Below are positions 56,941 through 64,000 of a stretch of 64,000 nucleotides of DNA, in pieces; the first letter of the stretch is position 1; each line of letters opens with the position of its first letter. Below the pieces are notes generated by a model. It was not told the DNA's origin. It searched no databases and saw only the letters and a list, made by a program, of their open reading frames with translations. Source of the stretch: Dryocosmus kuriphilus (Eukaryota > Arthropoda > Insecta > Hymenoptera > Cynipidae). The position numbers and the translations under genes were made by a program. The stretch is taken from the NCBI GenBank assembly GCA_038277395.1, contig CM076193.1:118326133-118390132 (forward strand), read 5' to 3'.

Positions 56941-59900
56941 GCCCAAGAATAATAGACTCTATTTGCATTGAAAAAATCTGAAAAAGATTATTTTTTACGA
57001 AAGTCATATGTATGTTGTAGTAAAGGGATAGTTTTTTTCGCTAAGGGTTGGAGCGTAAAGATCAAAGTTGGTATTTTCGAGGAGACCAAAAATAATAGAC
57101 TCTATTTGCATTGAAAAAGTCTGAAAAAGATTATTTTTTAGGAAAGCCATAAGTCTGCTGTCGAGAAGGTGTAGCTTTTTTCGCTAAGGGTTGGAGCGTA
57201 AAGATCAAAGTTGGTATTTTCGAGGAGACCAAAAATAATAGACTCTATTTGCATTGAAAAAGTCTGAAAAAGATTATTTTTTAGGAAAGTCATATGTATG
57301 CTGTAGTAAGGGGGTGGTTTTTTGCGTTAAGGGTTGGAGCCCAAAAATCACAGTTGGTATTTTTGAGGAGCCCAAAAGTAGTAGACTTTCTTTGCATTGC
57401 AAAAGTCTAAAAAAGATTATTTTTTAGGAAAGTCATAAGTCTGCTGTCGAGAAGGGGGAGTTTTTTTCGCTAAGGGTTGGAGCGTAAAGATCAGAGTTGT
57501 TATTTTCGAGCAGACCAAAAATAATAGACTCTCCTTGGATTTAAAAAGTCTGAAAAAGTATATTTTTTAGGAAAGTCATAAGTCTGCTGTACAGACGGGG
57601 TAGTTTTCTTCGCTAAGGGTTGGAGCCCAAAAATCAAAGTTGGTATTTTTGAGGAGCCCAAAAGTAGTAGACTTTCTTTGCATTGAAAAAGTCTGAAAAA
57701 GATTATTTTTTAGGAAAGTCATAAGTCTGCTGTCGAGAAGGGGTAGTTTTTTTCGCTAAGGGTTGGAGCCGAAAAAACAGAGTTGGTATTTTTGAGGAGC
57801 CCAAAAGTAGTAGACTTTCTTTGCATTGCAAAAGTCTAAAAAAGATTATTTTTTAGGAAAGTCATAAGTCTGCTGTCGAGAAGGAGTAGTTTTCTTCGCT
57901 AAGGGTTGGAGCCCAAAAATCAAAGTTGGTATTTTTGAGGAGCCCAAAAGTAGTAGACTTTCTTTGCATTGCAAAAGTCTAAAAAAGATTATTTTTTAGG
58001 AAAGTCATAAGTCTGCTGTCGAGAAGGGGTAGTTTTTTTTCGCTAAGGGTTGGAGCCGAAAAATCAGAGTTGGTATTTTTGAGGAGCCCAAAAGTAGTAG
58101 ACTTTCTTTGCATTGCAAAAGTCTAAAAAAGATTATTTTTTAGGAAAGTCATAAGTCTGCTGTCGAGAAGGAGTAGTTTTCTTCGCTAAGGGTTGGAGCC
58201 CAAAAATCAAAGTTGGTATTTTTGAGGAGCCCAAAAGTAGTAGACTTTCTTTGCATTGCAAAAGTCTAAAAAAGATTATTTTTTAGGAAAGTCATAAGTC
58301 TGCTGTCGAGAAGGGGTAGTTTTTTTCGCTAAGGGTTGGAGCCGAAAAATCAGAGTTGGTATTTTTGAGGAGCCCAAAAGTATTAGACTCTCTTTGCATT
58401 GAAAAAGTCTAACAAAGATTATTTTTTAGGAAAGCCATAAGTCTGCTGTCGAGAACGGGTAGTTTTTTTTCGCTAAGGGTTGGAGCGTAAAGATCAAAGT
58501 TGGTATTTTCGAGGAGACCAAAAATAATAGACTCTATTTGCATTGAAAAAGTCTGAAAAAGATTATTTTTTACGAAAGTCATATGTATGCTGTAGTAAGG
58601 GGGTGGCTTTTTGCGTTAAGGGTTGGAGCCCAAAAATCACAGTTGGTATTTTTGAGGAGCCCAAAAGCAGTAGACTCTCTTTGCATTGCAAAAGTCTGAA
58701 AAAGATTATTTTTTAGGAAATTCATAAGTCTGCTGTCGAGAAGGGGTAGTTTTTTTCGCTAAGGGTTGGAGCCCAAAAATCAAAAGTTGGTATTTTTGAG
58801 GAGCCCAAAATATTAGACTCTCTTTGCATTGAAAAAGTCTGAAAAAGATTATTTTTTAGGAAAGCCATAAGTCTGCTGTACAGACGGGGTAGTTTTTTTC
58901 GCTAATGGTTGGAGCCCAAAAATCAAAGTTGGTACTTTTGAGGAGCTCAAAAATAATAAACTCTATTTGCATTGAAAAAGTTTGAAAAAGGTTATTTTTT
59001 AGGAAAGTCATAAGTCTGCTGTCGAGAAGGGGTAGTTTTTTTCGCTAAAGGTTGGAGCCCAAAAATCAGAGTTGGTATTTTTGAGGAGCCCAAAAATAGT
59101 AGACTCTCTTTGCATTGAAAAAGTCTGAAAAAGTATATTTTTTAGGAAAGTCATAAGTCTGCTGTACAGATGGGGTGTCTTTTTTCGTTAAGGATTGGAG
59201 CCCAAAAATCAGAGTTGGTATTTTTGAGGAGCCCAAAAATAGTAGACTCTCTTTGCATTAAAAAAGTCTGAAAAAGATTATTTTTTAGGAAAGCCATAAG
59301 TCTGCTGTACAGACGGGGTAGTTTTTTTCGCTAAGCGTTGTAGCCCAAAATTCAAAGTTGGTATTTTTGAGGAGCCCAAAAGTAGTAGACTCTCTTTGCA
59401 TTGCAAAAGTCTGAAAAAGATTATTTTTTAGGAAAGTCATAAGTCTGCTGTCGAGAAGGGGTAGTTTTTTTCGCTAAGGGTTGGTGTCCAAAAATCAAAG
59501 TTGGTTTTTTCGAGGAGACCAAAAATAATAGACTCTATTTGCATTGAAAAAGTCTGAAAAAGATTATTTTTTAGGAAAGCCGTAAGTCTGCTGTACAGAT
59601 GGGATAGTTTTTTTTTTTTCGCTAAGGGTTGGAGCCCAAAAATCAAAGTTGGTATTTTTGAGGAGCCCAAAAGTAGTAGACTCTCTTTGCATTGCAAAAG
59701 TCTGAAAAAGATTATTTTTTAGGAAAGCCATAAGTCTGCTGTACAGACGGGGTAGTTTTTTTCGCTAAGGGTTGGAGCCCAAAAATCAAAGTTGGTATTT
59801 TTAAGGAGCTCAAAAATAATAGACTCTATTTGCATTGAAAAAGTCTGAAAAAGGATTATTTTTTAGGAAAGTCATAAGTCTGCTGTCGAGAAGGGTAGTT

Positions 59901-62900
59901 TTCTTCGCTAAGGGTGGAGCGCAAAAATCAGAGTTGGTATTTTTGAGGAGCCCAAAAGTATTAGACTCTCTTTGCATTGCAAAAGTCTGAAAAAGATTAT
60001 TTTTTAGGAAAGTCATAAGTCTGCCGTCGAGAAGGAGTAGTTTTTTTCGCTAAGGGTTGGAGCCCAAAAATCAGAGTTGGTATTTTTGAGGAGCCCAAAA
60101 TTAGCAGACTCTCCTTGCATTGAAAAAGTCTGAAAAAGATTATTTTTTACGAAAGTCATATGTATGCTGTGGTAAGGGGGTGGCTTTTTGCGTTAAGGGT
60201 TGGAGCCCAAAAATCACAGTTGGTATTTTTGAGGAGCGCAAAAGTAGTAGACTCTCTTTGCATTGCAAAAGTCTGAAAAAGATTATTTTTTAGGAAAGTC
60301 ATAAGTCTGCTGTCGAGAAGGGGTAGTTTTTTTCGCTAAGGGTTGGAGCCCAAAAATCAAAGTTGGTATTTTTGAGGAGCGCAAAAGTACTAGACTCTCT
60401 TTGCATTGAAAAAGTCTGAAAAAGATTATTTTTTAGGAAAGTTATAAGTCTGCTGTACAGACGGGGTGGTTTTTTTCGCTAATGGTTGGAGCCCAAAAAT
60501 CAGAGTTGGTATTTTTGAGGAGCCCAAAAATAGTAGACTCTCTTTGCATTGAAAAAGTCTGAAAAAGTATATTTTTTAGGAAAGTCATAAGTCTGCTGTA
60601 CAGATGGGTGTTTTTTTTTCGTTAAGGATTGGAGCCCAAAAATCAGAGTTGGTATTTTTGAGGAGCCCAAAAATAGTAGACTCTCTTTGCATTAAAAAAG
60701 TCTGAAAAAGATTATTTTTTAGGAAAGCCATAAGTCTGCTGTACAGACGGGGTAGTTTTTTTCGCTAAGCGTTGTAGCCCAAAATTCAAAGTTGGTATTT
60801 TTGAGGAGCCCAAAAGTAGTAGACTCTCTTTGCATTGCAAAAGTCTGAAAAAGATTATTTTTTAGGAAAGTCATAAGTCTGCTGTCGAGAAGGGGTAGTT
60901 TTTTCGCTAAGGGTTGGAGCCCAAAAATCAGAGTTGGTATTTTTGAGGAGCTCAAAAATAGTAGACTCTCTTTGCATTGAAAAAGTCTAAAAAAGTATAT
61001 TTTTTAGGAAAGTCATAAGTCTGCTGTACAGATGGGGTGTTTTTTTTCGTTAAGGATTGGAGCCCAAAAAGCAGAGTTGGTATTTTTGAGGAGCTCAAAA
61101 AAATAGTAGACTCTCTTTGCATTGAAAAAGTCTAAAAAAGTATATTTTTTAGGAAAGTCATAAGTCTGCTGTACAGATGGGGTGTTTTTTTTCGTTAAGG
61201 ATTGGAGCCCAAAAATCAGAGTTGGTATTTTTGAGGAGCCCAAAAATAATAGACATTATTTGCATTGAAAAAGTCTAAAAAAGATTATTTTTTAGGAAAG
61301 CCGTAAGTCTGCTGTACAGACGGGTTAGTTTTTTTCGCTAAGCGTTGTAGCCCAAAATTCAAAGTTGGTATTTTTGAGGAGCCCAAAAGTAGTAGACTCT
61401 CTTTGCATTGCAAAAGTCTGAAAAAGATTATTTTTTAGGAAAGTCATAAGTCTGCTGTCGAGAAGGGGTAGTTTTTTTCGCTAAGGGTTGGAGCCCAAAA
61501 ATCAGGGTTGGTATTTTCGAGGAGACCAAAAATAATAGACTCTATTTGCATTGAAAAAGTCTGAAAAAGATTATTTTTTAGGAAAATCATAAGTCTGCTG
61601 TCGAGAAGGGGTAGTTTTTTTCGCTAAGGGTTGGAGCCCAAAAATCAGAGTTGGTATTTTTGAGGAGCTCAAAAATAGTAGACTCTCTTTGCATTGAAAA
61701 AGTCTAAAAAAGTATATTTTTTAGGAAAGTCATAAGTCTGCTGTACAGATGGGGTGTTTTTTTTCGTTAAGGATTGGAGCCCAAAAATCAGAGTTGGTAT
61801 TTTTGAGGAGCCCAAAAATAATAGACATTATTTGCATTGAAAAAGTCTAAAAAAGATTATTTTTTAGGAAAGCCGTAAGTCTGCTGTACAGACGGGTTAG
61901 TTTTTTTCGCTAAGGGTTGGAGCCGAAAAATCAAAGTTGGTATTTTTGAGGAGCCCAAAAGTAGTAGACTCTCTTTGCATTGCAAAAGTCTGAAAAAGAT
62001 TATTTTTTAGGAAAGCCATAAGTCTGCTGTACAGACGGGGTAGTTTTTTTCGCTAAGGGTTGGAGCCCAAAAATCAAAGTTGGTATTTTTAAGGAGCTCA
62101 AAAATAATAGACTCTATTTGCATTGAAAAAGTCTGAAAAAGGATTATTTTTTAGGAAAGTCATAAGTCTGCTATCGAGAAGGGGTTTTTTTTTTCGCTAA
62201 AGGTGGAGCGCAAAAATCAGAGTTGGTATTTTTGAGGAGCCCAAAAGTATTAGACTCTCTTTGCATTGCAAAAGTCTGAAAAAGATTATTTTTTTAGGAA
62301 AGTCATAAGTCTGCCGTCGAGAAGGAGTAGTTTTTTTCGCTAAGGGTTGGAGCCCAAAAATCAGAGTTGGTATTTTTGAGGAGCCCAAAAATAGTAGACT
62401 CTCTTTGCATTGAAAAAGTCTGAAAAAGATTATTTTTTAGGAAAGCCATAAGTCTGCTGTACGGACGGGGTAGTTTTTTTCGCTAAGGGTTGGAGCCCAA
62501 AAATCAAACTTGGTATTTTTGAGGAGCCCAAAAATAGTAGACTCTCTTTGCATTAAAAAAGTCTGAAAAAGATTATTTTTTAGGAAAGCCATAAGTCTGC
62601 TGTACAAGGGGGGTAGTTTTTTTCGCTAAGGGTTGGAGCCCAAAAATCAAAGTTGGTATTTTTATTGGCTCAAAAATAATAGACTCTATTTGCATTGAAA
62701 AAGTCTGAAAAAGATTATTTTTTAGGACAGTCATAAGTCTGCTGTCGAGAAGGGGTAGTTTTGTTCGCTAAGGGTTGGAGCTCAAAAATCAGAGTTGGTA
62801 TTTTTGAGGAGCCCAAAAATAGGAGACTCTCTTTGCATTGAAAAAGTCTGAAAAAGATTATTTTTTAGGAAAGTCATAAGTCTGCCGTCGAGAAGGAGTA

Positions 62901-63790
62901 GTTTTTTTCGCTAAGGGTTGGAGCCCAAAAATCAGAGTTGGTATTTTTGAGGAGCCCAAAAATAGTAGACTCTCTTTGCATTGAAAAAGTCTGAAAAAGA
63001 TTATTTTTTAGGAAAGCCATAAGTCTGCTGTACAGATGGGGTAGTTTTTTTCGCTAAGGGTTGGAGCCCAAAAATCAAACTTGGTATTTTTGAGGAGCCC
63101 AAAAATAGTAGACTCTCTTTGCATTAAAAAAGTCTGAAAAAGATTATTTTTTAGGAAAGCCATAAGTCTGCTGTACAGACGGGGTAGTTTTTTTCGCTAA
63201 GGGTTGGAGCCCAAAAATCAAAGTTGGTATTTTTGATTAGCTCAAAAATAATAGACTCTATTTGCATTGAGAAAGTCTGAAAAAGATTATTTTTTAGGAC
63301 AGTCATAAGTCTGCTGTCGAGAAGGGGTAGTTTTGTTCGCTAAGGGTTGGAGCTCAAAAATCAGAGTTGGTATTTTTGAGGAGCCCAAAAATAGCAGACT
63401 CTCTTTGCATTGAAAAAGTCTGAAAAAGATTATTTTTTAGGACAGTCATAAGTCTGCTGTCGAGAAGGGGTAGTTTTGTTCGCTAAAGGTTGGAGCTCAA
63501 AAATCAGAGTTGGTATTTTTGAGGAGCCCAAAAATAGCAGACTCTGTTTGCATTGAAAAAGTCTGAAAAAGATTATTTTTTAGGACAGTCATAAGTCTGC
63601 TGTCGAGAAGGGGTAGCTTTTTTCGCTAAGGGTTGGAGCCCAAAAATCAGAGTTGGTATTTTCGAGAAGACCAAAAATAATAGACTCTATTTGCATTGAA
63701 AAAGTCTGAAAAAGATTATTTTTTACGAAAGTCAGATGTATGCTGTAGTAAGGGGGTGGTTTTTTGCGTTAAGGGTTGGAGCCCAAAAAT
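56941..63790 (+). repeat. Satellite array, long arm (about 48 units of ~143 bp)
   Basis: The repeat contains CGCTAAGGGTTGGAGCCC, then GTTGGTATTTTTGAGGAGCC, TTTGCATTGAAAAAGTCTG and AGTCATAAGTCTGCTGT. Spacings measured at GGTTGG near 57480, 57622, 57766 and 57909 are 142-144. At least three unit types are seen after CTGCTG: GTCGAGAAGGGG, GTACAGACGGGG / GTACAGATGGGG, and GTAGTAAGGGGGTGG (with GCGTTAAGGG). Larger blocks of several units are duplicated. Confidence 0.95.
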
Positions 63791-64000
63791 CGTAAGTGGC
63801 GTATTCGAGGAGCTCAAAAAAGCCCGAAAATATAGCGGAATTAAATTAGCGAAAAATCGATTTTTTTGGAAGGTGGTTGATTTTGTACCTTAAGGGTTGT
63901 TTTTAGAAAATTGGTTTTTGCAGTAGTCAAGAGCCAAAAAAAAAACCAAAATTCTAGTGAAGTCGAATTTTTATTGTTTTGTTATTTAACACAGTGGAGG

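Larger units (their letters stand above)
55838..64000. mobile_element. Large TIR element filled with satellite repeats (right end outside window)
   Basis: It starts GTTAAGCTAGCACCTCCACT. The first ~240 bases (55845-56085) are the inverted partner of 63795-64000 (for example CTGTGTTAAATAACAAAATA against TATTTAACACAGTGGAGG at the window end). The window thus stops about 17 bases before the expected right end. The interior is satellite-like repeats in two opposite orientations around a 310-bp spacer. No transposase is present. Confidence 0.85.

Noticed and set aside
56258..63893. Repeated Met-containing open frames with FLKNNLFQTF / FGLLKNTN phrases on either strand
   Set aside because: They follow the 143-bp satellite units. 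The unit length is not a multiple of three, so frames break after one or two units. No start context or gene structure.

Overview
This window is AT-rich animal DNA, most likely from an insect. It carries two exons of a sidestep-like immunoglobulin (Ig) gene with GT-AG introns. It also carries transposon classes common in arthropods: mariner, Penelope-like elements (PLEs), a DIRS-type retrotransposon, tRNA-derived SINEs and satellite DNA. Nothing suggests bacterial or viral chromosomal DNA. I cannot name the species.

Only one host gene is supported. Two phase-1 exons on the + strand (12025-12135 and 21678-21887) together encode one Ig domain of the sidestep / side-like cell-adhesion family. 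The 9.5 kb intron between them is mostly transposons: a tRNA-like SINE, a dead PLE split by an ORF1-only LINE, a 3.4 kb fold-back element with about ten 152-bp tandem repeats, and a second SINE. I found no further exon of this gene.

Layout. 1-11.9 kb: repeat-rich, with inverted and tandem repeat families, a 330-bp tandem duplication and one unrecognised ORF. 12.0-21.9 kb: sidestep-like exons and intron. 23.1-25.1 kb: second ORF1-only LINE copy. 25.1-28.2 kb: AT-rich single-copy-like DNA. 28.2-39.1 kb: a PLE with ~720-bp terminal inverted repeats, interrupted by a DIRS element (29644-34656) and by the third ORF1-only LINE copy (36355-38252). 40.2-42.2 kb: more repeat-family DNA and a fold-back. 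42.4-43.3 kb: a deleted mariner. 43.9-49.6 kb: a ~5.65 kb element with short terminal inverted repeats (TIRs), inverted arrays of ~160-bp repeats and a decayed gene of a multicopy family of unknown function (motif ERFHQDI). 51.5-55.0 kb: a hairpin element, a decayed cysteine-rich multicopy protein gene and a third decayed PLE. 55.7-64.0 kb: two transposons with the same TIR joined back to back; the second contains an array of about fifty 143-bp satellite units and runs off the window.

The elements interact. One LINE machinery, whose RT-encoding copy is absent here, probably moved both the ORF1-only LINE and the 13.9 kb SINE, because the two share a 3' tail and both have 13-15 bp target duplications. 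Two of the three LINE copies landed inside PLEs. At least three unrelated inverted-repeat elements carry internal tandem arrays of ~143-160 bp, which suggests satellite repeats are being generated inside transposons. Every protein-coding transposon ORF here is broken, except possibly gag of the DIRS element.
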